38,754 nt of DNA from JAMQPK01 sp035937795 (GTDB lineage: Bacteria > Acidobacteriota > Vicinamibacteria > Vicinamibacterales > JAMQPK01), in NCBI GenBank assembly GCA_035937795.1, contig DASZHO010000032.1:1-38754 (forward strand), in the 5' to 3' direction. Below, one piece after another: positions 22,878-30,808 of the stretch. The position numbers and the translations under genes were made by a program. The notes beneath the pieces are model-generated. The model worked only from the letters and a program-made list of their open reading frames with translations. It had not been told where the DNA came from and ran no database searches. Position 1 is the stretch's first letter. Each line of letters opens with the position of its first letter.

Positions 22878-23741
22878 ATGGCTGGCAAAAACTTCGACGC
22901 CTTCAAGCAGACCATCGAGCAGAAGTTCATGGGACATCCGGCGGTCACCCGCAACGACTACACCGAGTGGTTTGCGCACGGCGACATCCCGCTGGATCAC
23001 TTGCGGCAATTTACCGTGCAGTTCTCGGTATTCTCAAACCAGTTTCTGCTGGCCGCGCTCAATCGCGTGATCAATGCCGACACGCTTCGATCGGCGCGCG
23101 AGTCGAAGGAAATTCTGATGAACGAGCTCGGCGTCATCTACAACAAAGGAGGCGACGCGGGCCCGCACGCGGAGCGACTGGAGAGGGGTGAGGCGCCCCC
23201 GCGACTGAACAACCAGGACAAAGAAGGCGATCCGGCGTTGGTGTCGACCGAAGGGACCGTCGACGGCGGCAAGTTCCGTTTCCAGGCCGCGCACTTTGAA
23301 TGGATTCTGCACTTCGCCCAGTCGCTGGGGTTGACCTTCGACGACCTCGGTAAGCGCCGCCACGGCGTGCCCAGCACGCTTCGCTTCTGCGACGAGCTGT
23401 TCCGGCTCTACGGCAGCGACGACTACAACGAGGCGATGGGCGCGGCCTTTGCGGTCGAGAACTGGGCGGCGGCCGGTTTCTGGAAGGAGCTGATTTCGGG
23501 CCTGGAGAAAATCAAAGCGACCGAGGTCCCGCAAATGCCACTCGCATTTTTCACCTGGCACGACAAGATCGAAGACCTGCACAAATCCCACGTCTGGGAC
23601 GAGCTCAAGGAATGCTACGAGTCACCCAAGTTCCACGAAGAGCCGTTCATCAGCGCGGGCGTAAAAATGCTCGATGGGGTGAAGGTCTTTTGGGATGGGT
23701 TGAACGACATGCGGCAGCGCGCCGGCCAGTTCGCCGCCTGA
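22878..23741 (+). CDS. Haem-oxygenase-fold diiron-type oxidase (TenA/PqqC/CADD-like)
   Basis: A 287-residue, all-helical soluble protein. It resembles the haem-oxygenase-like diiron oxidase group that includes Chlamydia CADD and UndA. Candidate ligands appear in the family order: Glu83 (ILMNELGV), His139 (FQAAHFEW), Glu194 (AFAVENW) and the closing His228-x3-Glu232-x2-His235 (WHDKIEDLH). Compared with CADD, about 50 residues are inserted between the first Glu and its His. PqqC- or TenA-like cofactor-binding members are the alternative. It has an excellent ribosome binding site (GGAGGAGGAGGAA, 22861-22873), which fixes ATG 22878, so it is probably made at a higher level than its neighbours. 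It lies within the homogentisate operon, but its substrate is unknown; a role in aromatic oxidation or cofactor supply is inference. Confidence 0.75.
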   Translation: MAGKNFDAFKQTIEQKFMGHPAVTRNDYTEWFAHGDIPLDHLRQFTVQFSVFSNQFLLAALNRVINADTLRSARESKEILMNELGVIYNKGGDAGPHAERLERGEAPPRLNNQDKEGDPALVSTEGTVDGGKFRFQAAHFEWILHFAQSLGLTFDDLGKRRHGVPSTLRFCDELFRLYGSDDYNEAMGAAFAVENWAAAGFWKELISGLEKIKATEVPQMPLAFFTWHDKIEDLHKSHVWDELKECYESPKFHEEPFISAGVKMLDGVKVFWDGLNDMRQRAGQFAA

Positions 23742-23754
23742 GGTTGTCGAGCGC

Positions 23755-23782
23755 CGACTGTCGACTGTCGACCGCCGACTGT
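23755..23782 (+). repeat. Heptamer tandem array 2 (CGACTGT x4, one unit degenerate)
   Basis: Four consecutive 7-bp units: CGACTGT, CGACTGT, CGACCGC and CGACTGT. It fills most of the 46-bp gap between the diiron-type gene and the dioxygenase-like gene and stops five bases before the next ATG. The unit shares CGACTG with the array at 22826-22860. Confidence 0.8.
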
Positions 23783-23787
23783 TCGAG

Positions 23788-24885
23788 ATGCAGCCAATTT
23801 TTACCGCTCGAGGGTTCCTGCCGGAGTGCGATCCGGCACGCGCCTTCGCGCCGGGTTCGCCGCTCGCGGCCCTCGATGAGCTCGGGCGCGATTTACCCAG
23901 CCTGCTCGAAGACGGCGGCTTTCGCGCCTTCGCCCGGCAGCTGAAAATACCCGAGTGGCCGGAGGACCATGCGAGCGAAGAGCGGCTGCCGGAGCTTCGC
24001 CTCTATTACCTCCGGGTCGGCTTTCTCGCCTCCGCCTATGTCAATCAAGTGGGTCAACCACGGGCAACGGAGCTGCCGGCAAACCTGGCCCGGCCACTGG
24101 TAAAGGCGTGCGCGCTGCTGGGTCGTCCGCCTATCCTCAGCTACGATGGTTACGCGCTCTACAACTGGAAACGATACGATCCCGCTGGACCGATCGCGCT
24201 GGGCAACATCGACACGTTGCAGAACTTCGTCCATCTCTACGACGAGCACTGGTTCATCCTCGTTCACATAGAGATCGAGGCGATCGCCGCCCGGATTCTG
24301 GCCGCCATCGCACGGTCGGCGCGCGCGGTCGGCGATCGCGACCGGGACGCGGTCAGCTGGATCTTGCGGGACATCGCGTCGGCCGTATGGGAGCAAGCGG
24401 CAGTCCTGCGCCGCATTCCCGAGAAGATGGATGCGGCGCTCTATCACCGGACGTTCCGGCCCTACATCCGCTTCTTCGAGAACGTGATCTATGAGGGCGT
24501 CGACGAGCGCCCGATGAACTTCCGGGGCGAGACCGGCGCGCAAAGCAGCGTGATGCCGAGCCTGGTCGCCTTCATGAAAATTCGCCACCGCCAATCGCTG
24601 CTGACCGACCATCTTGCGGAGATCCGCCGGTTCATGCCGCCGCTGCATCGGCAGGCGATTGCCGAGATCGAGGCGCTGCCGTCGCCCAGGGAACTGGCCG
24701 AACCGGAGGCCTACAATGACGTCCTCGAAGCGATGGCGACCTTCCGCGAGATTCATTACAAGTGGGCACAGGAATATGTCAATCAGCGCGTTGACGATCC
24801 GCGAGGCACAGGTGGAACTCCCTTCATGATCTGGCTCAAACAGCTCATCGACGAGACGCGGGCGCACCGGCTGCCGCCGCAATGA
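23788..24885 (+). CDS. Indoleamine 2,3-dioxygenase-like haem protein
   Basis: A 365-residue soluble protein. Three features match the indoleamine/tryptophan 2,3-dioxygenase superfamily, including the PrnB-like branch: a central GETGAQSSVMPSLVAFMKIR (equivalent to the Gly-rich AGQSS segment), the proximal haem-ligand context FREIHYKWAQEYV with His323, and the C-terminal GTGGTPFM (340-347) that in IDO closes the active site. NIDTLQNFVHLYDEHWFILV precedes helices in the usual order. IDO enzymes open the indole ring of tryptophan; PrnB instead rearranges 7-chlorotryptophan, so the reaction is not certain. ATG 23788 follows a 7-bp repeat array and has only a weak ribosome binding site. The stop overlaps the start of the acetoacetyl-CoA synthetase gene as ATGA. 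Confidence 0.8.
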   Translation: MQPIFTARGFLPECDPARAFAPGSPLAALDELGRDLPSLLEDGGFRAFARQLKIPEWPEDHASEERLPELRLYYLRVGFLASAYVNQVGQPRATELPANLARPLVKACALLGRPPILSYDGYALYNWKRYDPAGPIALGNIDTLQNFVHLYDEHWFILVHIEIEAIAARILAAIARSARAVGDRDRDAVSWILRDIASAVWEQAAVLRRIPEKMDAALYHRTFRPYIRFFENVIYEGVDERPMNFRGETGAQSSVMPSLVAFMKIRHRQSLLTDHLAEIRRFMPPLHRQAIAEIEALPSPRELAEPEAYNDVLEAMATFREIHYKWAQEYVNQRVDDPRGTGGTPFMIWLKQLIDETRAHRLPPQ

Positions 24886-26864
24886 CGGCTCCAATGTCCG
24901 TTCCAGCGGCCGCAGAAGGCCCGCTCTGGCGCCCGCCGCCCGAGCGGGTGTCGGCGTCACGCCTGACCGCGTTTATTCGAACCGTCGAGGAGGCCGAAGG
25001 CCGATCGTTTACTGACTATTCAGATCTTCATCGCTGGTCGGTCGGTTCGGTAGCGGAGTTCTGGACGCACGTGTGGAACTTCTGCGGGGTGATCGGGCAA
25101 CGCGGAGGCGCCCCGGTCATCGATCATCCCGGGCGGCTCCCGGGCGCGAAGTTCTTTCCGGACAGCCGTCTCAACTTTGCCGAAAACCTGCTGCGGCGCC
25201 GCGACGAGGCGACCGCCATCATCGCGACGACCGAACAGGGACGCGATCGGGAGGTCAGTTTTGGCGATCTGTACCGAGCCGTTGCTCGGGGCGCGCAAGC
25301 CCTGCGCCGCGCCGGCGTCGGCCCCGGAGACCGTGTGTGCGGCGTCGTCGCCAACGTGCCAGAGGCGGTGATTGCCGCCCTGTCGGCGGCGGCCATCGGC
25401 GCGATCTGGTCGTCCTGCTCACCGGACTTCGGCGTAGACGGCATCGTCAATCGGTTCGAGCAGATTGCGCCGTTGGTGCTCGTCGGAGTTGACGGCTATT
25501 TCTATGGAGGCCGGTACTTTGATTGCCGCGAGAAGCTGGGGGAAGTCGCGCGCCGAATCCCCACGCTGAAGGAAATCGTGCTGGTTTCAATGAGCGCCGA
25601 TCCGCAGCCCTGGGCGGGGCCGATTCAGACGATCGGCTGGGACGAGTGGCTCACTCGCGAGACGAACGAAACAATCGACTTCGAGGCCTTCGAATTCAAC
25701 CATCCGCTCTACATTCTCTACTCCTCGGGCACCACCGGCTCGCCAAAGTGCCTCGTGCACGGGGCGGGCGGCACGCTGCTGGAACACCTGAAAGAGCATC
25801 AGCTGCAAACCGACATTCGCCCCTCCGATCGCGTGTTCTACTTCACCACGTGCGGCTGGATGATGTGGAACTGGCTCGTGTCGGCCCTGGCCTCGAGTGC
25901 GACGCTCGTGCTTTACGACGGATCGCCTGCACACCCGGATGGACGCCGGCTCTTCGATTTCGCGGCGAGCGCCGGAGTGACGATGTTCGGGACCTCTGCG
26001 AGATTCATCCACTCGATTCGCAAGGCGGGACTTCAACCTCGCGCGACGAGTGACCTCCGAAGCATTCGGACGATCAGCTCGACGGGCTCGCCACTGGCGC
26101 CGGAAGGCTTCGACTTCGTATACGACTCGATCAAGCCCGACGTCCACCTCGCGTCGATTTCCGGCGGAACCGACCTCGTAGGATGTTTCGTCGGCGGCAA
26201 TCCCAACGGCCCGGTCTGGCGCGGCGAGATTCAAGCTCCCGGCCTCGGCATGGATGTTCGGGCGTTCGATGAAACTGGCCACGATGCGGGCGACGCGGCG
26301 GGAGAGCTCGTGTGCGCGACGGCCTTTCCATCGATGCCCGTTCGGTTCTGGAACGATCCGGATTGCACGAAGTACCGCGCGGCCTATTTCGATCGCTTTC
26401 CCGGGGTTTGGCATCACGGCGACTGGATTCGTCCCACACGCCACGCCGGGTTCGTCATTGACGGTCGCTCGGACGCGACGTTGAATCCAGGCGGAGTGCG
26501 AATCGGCACAGCCGAGCTCTACCAGCAGGTCGAGCAGATTCCCGAGGTTCTGGAGAGCCTCGCGGTCGGGCAGCGATGGGAAAGCGACGAGCGCGTGATC
26601 CTGTTCGTCCGGCTCGCACCGGATGTCGCGCTCGACGATCTGCTGCGCCGGCGCATCAGGGCGCGCATTCGCACGCACCTCTCACCGCGCCATGTGCCCG
26701 CGCACATTCTCCAGGTGGCCGACCTTCCACGTACCCGCAGCGGCAAGATCGTGGAGCTGGCGGTGCGGCGGGTCATACACGGTGAGCCGATCCTCAACAG
26801 GGAGGCGCTGGCGAATCCCGAGGCGCTGGATTTCTTTCGCGATCTCCCCGAGCTGGCGTCGTAA
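24882..26864 (+). CDS. Acetoacetyl-CoA synthetase
   Basis: A 660-residue acyl-adenylate-forming enzyme, the normal length for the family. It joins acetoacetate to CoA with ATP. Motifs in order: the N-terminal acetyl-CoA-synthetase-like lid (FWTHVWNFCGVIG), the AMP-binding loop YILYSSGTTGSPKCLVHGAG, SGGTDLVGCFVGGNP, the GDW motif in VWHHGDWIRPT, and the C-terminal catalytic Lys in TRSGKIVELAVRRVI. It differs from acetyl-CoA synthetase by its length and N-terminus. In this locus it recovers the acetoacetate released by fumarylacetoacetase, allowing entry to acetyl-CoA through thiolase. The start overlaps the preceding stop as ATGA. It is the last gene of the rightward operon. Confidence 0.93.
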   Translation: MTAPMSVPAAAEGPLWRPPPERVSASRLTAFIRTVEEAEGRSFTDYSDLHRWSVGSVAEFWTHVWNFCGVIGQRGGAPVIDHPGRLPGAKFFPDSRLNFAENLLRRRDEATAIIATTEQGRDREVSFGDLYRAVARGAQALRRAGVGPGDRVCGVVANVPEAVIAALSAAAIGAIWSSCSPDFGVDGIVNRFEQIAPLVLVGVDGYFYGGRYFDCREKLGEVARRIPTLKEIVLVSMSADPQPWAGPIQTIGWDEWLTRETNETIDFEAFEFNHPLYILYSSGTTGSPKCLVHGAGGTLLEHLKEHQLQTDIRPSDRVFYFTTCGWMMWNWLVSALASSATLVLYDGSPAHPDGRRLFDFAASAGVTMFGTSARFIHSIRKAGLQPRATSDLRSIRTISSTGSPLAPEGFDFVYDSIKPDVHLASISGGTDLVGCFVGGNPNGPVWRGEIQAPGLGMDVRAFDETGHDAGDAAGELVCATAFPSMPVRFWNDPDCTKYRAAYFDRFPGVWHHGDWIRPTRHAGFVIDGRSDATLNPGGVRIGTAELYQQVEQIPEVLESLAVGQRWESDERVILFVRLAPDVALDDLLRRRIRARIRTHLSPRHVPAHILQVADLPRTRSGKIVELAVRRVIHGEPILNREALANPEALDFFRDLPELAS

Positions 26865-26888
26865 CCCGGCCTCCGGTGCGCGCGCGTC

Positions 26889-26894
26889 TATAAT
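26889..26894 (+). promoter_or_regulatory. Consensus -10 element before the membrane protein gene
   Basis: TATAAT, a perfect -10, lies 13 bases before the GTG at 26908. No recognisable -35 is found 16-18 bp upstream, so the promoter is weak or activated. The transcript would have a leader of about six bases. Confidence 0.5.
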
Positions 26895-26907
26895 CCTCAA
26901 ACCTAGC

Positions 26908-28872
26908 GTGCGCAGACGAATCAGCGATTTCGCGTTTGTCGCGGTGCTGTCCATCGTGTGGACGTGGCCCCTGGCGCGGCACTTCCGCGATCGCATCCCC
27001 GGCGGCCCTGGCGACAACTTCAGTTTCCTGTGGAATCTGTGGTGGATGCGGCAGGTGCTGAGCCACCGCGCGCTCAGCTTTTTCCATTCTCCCTATCTGT
27101 TCAGCCCCTTTGGCGTAGACCTGGTCAACCATCCGCACACGGCGCTGCAGGGGCTGATCTCGGCGACGCTGCTGTCGAAGCTGTCGATCGTCGTGGCGGA
27201 GAATCTCTACATCATCGTATCGATCTTCCTGAATGCGGCGGCCGCCTACGCCCTCGTGTACGACATGACGCGCGAACGGCGGCTCGCGCTCGTCGCCGCC
27301 GTGGCGTTCGGCGACTCGCCGTATTTCGCGGCCCATCTGATGGGCCATTTCGATCTGCTCACTGCGTGGGTCATTCCGCTGTTCGCTCTCTTCTTGCGGC
27401 GCGCGTTGCGCGATGGCTCCTGGAAAGCGGCGATCGTGTGCGGCTTGTGCGCGGCGGTTGCGGCCTACAGCGCCTACTACTATGTGGCGTACCTGGCGCT
27501 GTTCAGCGTTGCCTATACAGTGGCCTGGTGGGATCTCTGCCATCTCGACGTCCGGCGGCGCGCCGAATCGGCCGCGGCGTTGTCGATACGCCTGCTGGCC
27601 GTCGGCGTCATTGCGCTCGATCTGTTCGTGATGTTCTGGATTGGCCTCACCGGCGGCACCTCTGTCAAGTTCATAGGCAGGGAAATCTCTGTGCGTGGCT
27701 TGCAGAACCCTCTCCTCGTGATGTGGGCGCTCGTGGCGATTTGGATACTCGCTCGCTGGCGCTTTCGTGTCCGTGTCGACCGTCTGCCCGCAGAACGTTT
27801 CTGGCCTGGCGCGCAAGCGCTGTTGGTGACGGCGGCGGTGTTCGCCGTGCTGGCGCTGCCGCTCATCAGCCAGACGGTCCGGCTGGTCGCCGCCGGCCGG
27901 TACGTGACACAGCGATATTTCTGGCGAAGCGCGCCCGCGGGCATCGATCTCGCGTCGTTCGTCGCGGGGAATCCGTTTCATCCGGTGTTCGGCGGAATCG
28001 CCAGTCTTGTCTACCGGACGTTCTACCTGGATCGCATCGATGGCGTCGGGTGGCTGGGCGTCGTTCCCCTCATCGTGCTGCTCACATGGAGAGGACGATG
28101 GGGCGACAGCGCCGAAGCGCGTCGCTGGAAAATCGTGCTCGCGGTATTTGCGATCTGGGCGCTCGGACCGTTCCTCATGGCGGCCGGAGTGAATCTCGGG
28201 CTGCCGCTGCCTGAAACGCTCGTGCGGTTCATTCCGATCGTCGACAACGCGCGGATGCCGGGACGCGCGATGGTCGGCGTGTATCTCGCGCTCGCGGTCC
28301 TGATGGGGCTCAGATTAGCGGGGCTGACGCACGGCTCCACGCCACGTGTGCGCCCCGCGATCCAGTGGGCGCTCCTTGCGCTGCTGGCGTTCGACTATCT
28401 GAGCGCCCCGGTCCGTCTCACCGATCTCGATCGCCCGATCGTCTATCAGCGGCTCGCAGCGATCCAGGATGACGCGCCGGTCATCGAAGTGCCATTCGGG
28501 ATCGGCGACGGCCTGACGGAGGGCCTCGGCGCGCAAGATCGCCGAATTCTCTATTACGCGACGATTCACGGCCATCCGCTCGTTGGCGGCTTCATCGGGC
28601 GCATGCCGCCCGGCGTGGCGCAGGCGTACCAATCGATGCCGATTGTCGGAAACCTGCTGCGGCTTTCGAGCGGGCAGACCAGCGCGCAGGAAGAGGAAGT
28701 CGTTGCGGGCGTGCCGTTCCGCTATCTCGTGCTCGACACCGTGGCCGCCTCCCCCGAGCTGATTGCTTATGTACACTCCGCGCTCGACGTCGATCTGCTC
28801 GAACAGGCCGGCGGGCGAGAGCTCTATGCCGTCCAGGGCGCGAAACCGCCCATCGTCAGAGCGTCGAGATAA
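26908..28872 (+). CDS. Large polytopic membrane protein, probable GT-C-type glycosyltransferase
   Basis: A 654-residue protein with about 11-12 membrane segments and a C-terminal soluble part of about 150 residues. After the first segment comes GGPGDNFSFLWNLWWMRQV, the position of the acidic loop in lipid-linked GT-C sugar transferases (a DxD or D/E site). Other marks are SPYLFSPFGVDLVNHPHTAL and PIVDNARMPGRAMVGVYL near the end of the membrane part. I know similar proteins only as hypothetical or putative glycosyltransferases. GTG 26908 is chosen because the upstream frame overlaps the CoA synthetase gene and a -10 element precedes this codon. It stands alone after the aromatic operon and converges on the Hsp20 remnant. 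Confidence 0.72.
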   Translation: MRRRISDFAFVAVLSIVWTWPLARHFRDRIPGGPGDNFSFLWNLWWMRQVLSHRALSFFHSPYLFSPFGVDLVNHPHTALQGLISATLLSKLSIVVAENLYIIVSIFLNAAAAYALVYDMTRERRLALVAAVAFGDSPYFAAHLMGHFDLLTAWVIPLFALFLRRALRDGSWKAAIVCGLCAAVAAYSAYYYVAYLALFSVAYTVAWWDLCHLDVRRRAESAAALSIRLLAVGVIALDLFVMFWIGLTGGTSVKFIGREISVRGLQNPLLVMWALVAIWILARWRFRVRVDRLPAERFWPGAQALLVTAAVFAVLALPLISQTVRLVAAGRYVTQRYFWRSAPAGIDLASFVAGNPFHPVFGGIASLVYRTFYLDRIDGVGWLGVVPLIVLLTWRGRWGDSAEARRWKIVLAVFAIWALGPFLMAAGVNLGLPLPETLVRFIPIVDNARMPGRAMVGVYLALAVLMGLRLAGLTHGSTPRVRPAIQWALLALLAFDYLSAPVRLTDLDRPIVYQRLAAIQDDAPVIEVPFGIGDGLTEGLGAQDRRILYYATIHGHPLVGGFIGRMPPGVAQAYQSMPIVGNLLRLSSGQTSAQEEEVVAGVPFRYLVLDTVAASPELIAYVHSALDVDLLEQAGGRELYAVQGAKPPIVRASR

Positions 28873-28922
28873 TCACCGCAAGGCAGATTGCCCCGCCGGC
28901 TTCGCTCGTCGTGCCACAGACC

Positions 28923-29485
28923 TCACCGGTGAACTGTCCCTACCGCTGGCTGCCGGAGGCCTGCGCCTGCTGCCCTTGCTGAGATGGCTGGTGGCTGGGA
29001 CGCGTTGGATTGAGACGACGCGCCTTGCGCCTGCCCTTTCTGCTTTTGATTCGACTGTTGATTGGACTGGCTTTCGCCGATCTCCAGTTTTCGGCCGCGC
29101 CGCACCTCCGGGGGCGGAACGTTGACGGTGACCTCGAGCACGCCGTTCTTGAAACCCGCTTTTGCGCTGTCGGCAATAGCGCCTTCGGGCAGCGGGATGA
29201 CGCGATAGAAGCTGCCGTAGACGCGCTCGCTGCGATAAAGCCCTCGCGTTCCTCTTCGTGTTCCTGTTTGCGCTCGCCGCGAATCGTCACGACATCGTCT
29301 GAGACTTCGACGTCGACATCGTTCTTGTCCAGTCCCGGCAGTTCGGCGCGTACCACGAGCTCGTCACCTCGCTGAAAAACCTCGACGCTCGGCGTCCAGG
29401 CCACATCGAGCCCGGCGAGATTGCTGGAACTTGGGAGGTTCCAGACTTGAGATTGGGATGCTTGAAAGAGGCGGATCTCAGCCAT
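28923..29485 (-). pseudogene. Hsp20 small heat-shock protein, broken by a one-base frameshift
   Basis: The start at ATG 29485 and first about 80 codons give a normal Hsp20 N-terminus and alpha-crystallin domain (WTPSVEVFQRGDELVVRAEL, PGLDKNDVDVEVSDD, VVTIRGERKQEHEEEREGF). After Gly-Phe the expected YRSERVYGSFYRVIPLPEGA is found in the next frame and continues as FKNGVLEVTVNVPPPEVRRG and the IXI-like RKLEIGES. The break is at TTT (29237-29239 in the top strand as AAA), where one T is missing relative to a normal gene. It may be a true mutation or an assembly error in a short homopolymer. The shifted frame ends at 28923 after a Gln/Ser-rich tail; the unshifted frame ends at 28940. Hsp20 proteins hold unfolded proteins. 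It overlaps the preceding small gene by one base. Confidence 0.85.
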
Positions 29486-29805
29486 TAATCGCAAGGGAAG
29501 TGCCAACGAGGAGATTCCTGCACGCGCGCGAGCCAGTCGGTCACGTCGAAGAAAAGCGCGCGCTCGGTTCCATCGAGGAGGACAATGCGGAACGTATCGT
29601 AGACGCGGCCGTCGGCCTTCAGCAGATCCTGCGTCTTCAACGTCCATGCCCGGCCGCGCCGTCCGTAACGCTGCGTGAGGAGCAAATGCTCGGCGGCCGC
29701 CGCGCTCAACCCTTTAGGCGTCTTTTTGATAACGATCGCGGTCCCGACCGAGTGGCCGGGACCTCCGGTGACAACGAGGGTGCCTTCGTTGATGGACAGG
29801 TCCAT
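29485..29805 (-). CDS. Small hypothetical protein
   Basis: A 106-residue soluble protein without signal peptide. It opens with a compact beta-like stretch (MDLSINEGTLVVTGGPGHSV) and continues with LSAAAAEHLLLTQRYGRRGR, then GRVYDTFRIVLLDGTERALF. I recognise no family. Its stop TAA shares a base with the ATG of the Hsp20 gene and it starts 26 bp after the cupin gene, so it belongs to the same leftward operon. Longer in-frame starts up to 30231 lie inside the cupin gene and are rejected. Confidence 0.65.
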   Translation of the reverse strand: MDLSINEGTLVVTGGPGHSVGTAIVIKKTPKGLSAAAAEHLLLTQRYGRRGRAWTLKTQDLLKADGRVYDTFRIVLLDGTERALFFDVTDWLARVQESPRWHFPCD

Positions 29806-29831
29806 GCCCGGAACACTGCGGCGACGACTGC

Positions 29832-30272
29832 TTACTTGGCGGGCGTGGGCGCCGGCCCGGGTTTGGTCCCGGTAATATTGACTTCGACGTAGATCAGCGG
29901 CTGTTTGCCTGCGTTCTCGTTCGCGTGCGTCGTGCCTTCGGCCACCGTGATCACGTCTCCGGCCTTGTACACATGGACCACGTCGCCGCGATGCTCGGTG
30001 AGCTCCCCCTGGACGATCGTGATGATCGAGGTGCGTCCGGTATGGGTGTGGGGTGCCATGGCCTTGCCCGGACCATACACAAAGCGCGTGGCCGATGCGG
30101 CGCCGGCAGGCAGACCGACTTCGGCAAGGCTCACTTTGGCGACGACCTCCGATGTTGGGCGATTGGGATCGGCCGCTGGCTGCTGGCCCCGTAGCTGGCT
30201 GGCCCCGAGAACGAGCGCCAATCCCACGCAACCCGCGAGTGCGCCGATGATTCGTCGATGCTTTATCTTCAT
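29832..30272 (-). CDS. Secreted single-domain cupin protein
   Basis: A 146-residue protein with a signal peptide (RIIGALAGCVGLALVLGASQ) and one cupin barrel. Cupin motif 1 reads PHTHTGRTSIITIVQGEL, with the two His but Thr where Glu is usual; motif 2 is GDVITVAEGTTHANEN, with the third His and the Asn. A metal site with three His is therefore likely. Small secreted cupins have varied roles, and none can be assigned here. ATG 30272 overlaps the stop of the upstream lipoprotein gene as ATGA. A TATAAC element eight bases upstream (30281-30286) may give a separate leaderless transcript. Confidence 0.83.
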   Translation of the reverse strand: MKIKHRRIIGALAGCVGLALVLGASQLRGQQPAADPNRPTSEVVAKVSLAEVGLPAGAASATRFVYGPGKAMAPHTHTGRTSIITIVQGELTEHRGDVVHVYKAGDVITVAEGTTHANENAGKQPLIYVEVNITGTKPGPAPTPAK

Positions 30273-30808
30273 AGACGACGGTTATACACCAAAGGCCTCC
30301 TGATGTGTAAAGTGACCGCCGTCATATTGCCGGTTTCCGCACGTCGAAAATCAGGTCGATACGGTACGATCCCACCACCGAAGTTCGCGACGCGTGTGAA
30401 TGTGTGCGTCTCGCCACCGTTATTGACCGCGATTAGAGCGTCGCCGAGCAACGCGTCTGTCTGCGACGGTGCGTTGTGCCAGGCGCCTGCGGACTGATGT
30501 GCTGTGAGCAGAGCAACGAACTCGGAGAAGCTCACGCCTCCGTTCCGGCTGCAGGTGCCCGGGCCGACGGCCAGATTGAACGTCGGACCATCGCAGGCAT
30601 CCATCATGCTGACCTGGCGCGTGCCCCGTGCGGCCTGGAACGGTCCTGAAGACTGCGACGGTCGCAAAGAAACGTTTGCGGACGATGCGACCGACGACGC
30701 CGATGACGCCACGGTCGGTGACGAGGGTTGGCCCATCTGACTACATCCGTACACGAACAGGGTCCCGACGACGACGGCGACGGTGACAAAGGAGGAACGC
30801 ACAGACAT
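30269..30808 (-). CDS. Secreted lipoprotein, possibly C-terminally shortened
   Basis: A 179-residue protein with a lipoprotein signal (FVTVAVVVGTLFVYGCSQMG, Cys22 as anchor), a Ser/Ala-rich linker, and a domain containing MDACDGPTFNLAVGPGTCSR, NGGVSFSEFVALL and NNGGETHTFTRVANFGGGIV. The HTF region resembles secreted proteins that continue into a cupredoxin-like ending with further His and Cys ligands. Here the sequence stops soon after FGGGIVPYRPDF, so the copper-type site would be incomplete. AGGAGG (30814-30819) five bases before ATG 30808 fixes the start. The stop overlaps the cupin start. It could instead be an intact short relative. Confidence 0.65.
   Translation of the reverse strand: MSVRSSFVTVAVVVGTLFVYGCSQMGQPSSPTVASSASSVASSANVSLRPSQSSGPFQAARGTRQVSMMDACDGPTFNLAVGPGTCSRNGGVSFSEFVALLTAHQSAGAWHNAPSQTDALLGDALIAVNNGGETHTFTRVANFGGGIVPYRPDFRRAETGNMTAVTLHIRRPLVYNRRL
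30281..30286 (-). promoter_or_regulatory. Candidate internal -10 before the cupin gene
   Basis: Reading leftward, TATAAC matches the -10 consensus at five of six positions and lies eight bases before the cupin ATG. TTTACA is found 19 bp upstream, a long spacer for a -35. It sits inside the end of the lipoprotein gene. Confidence 0.35.

Noticed and set aside
26623..26907. N-terminal extension of the membrane protein frame
   Set aside because: It overlaps the acetoacetyl-CoA synthetase gene in another frame and has no membrane or signal character; a -10 element and GTG at 26908 mark the real start.
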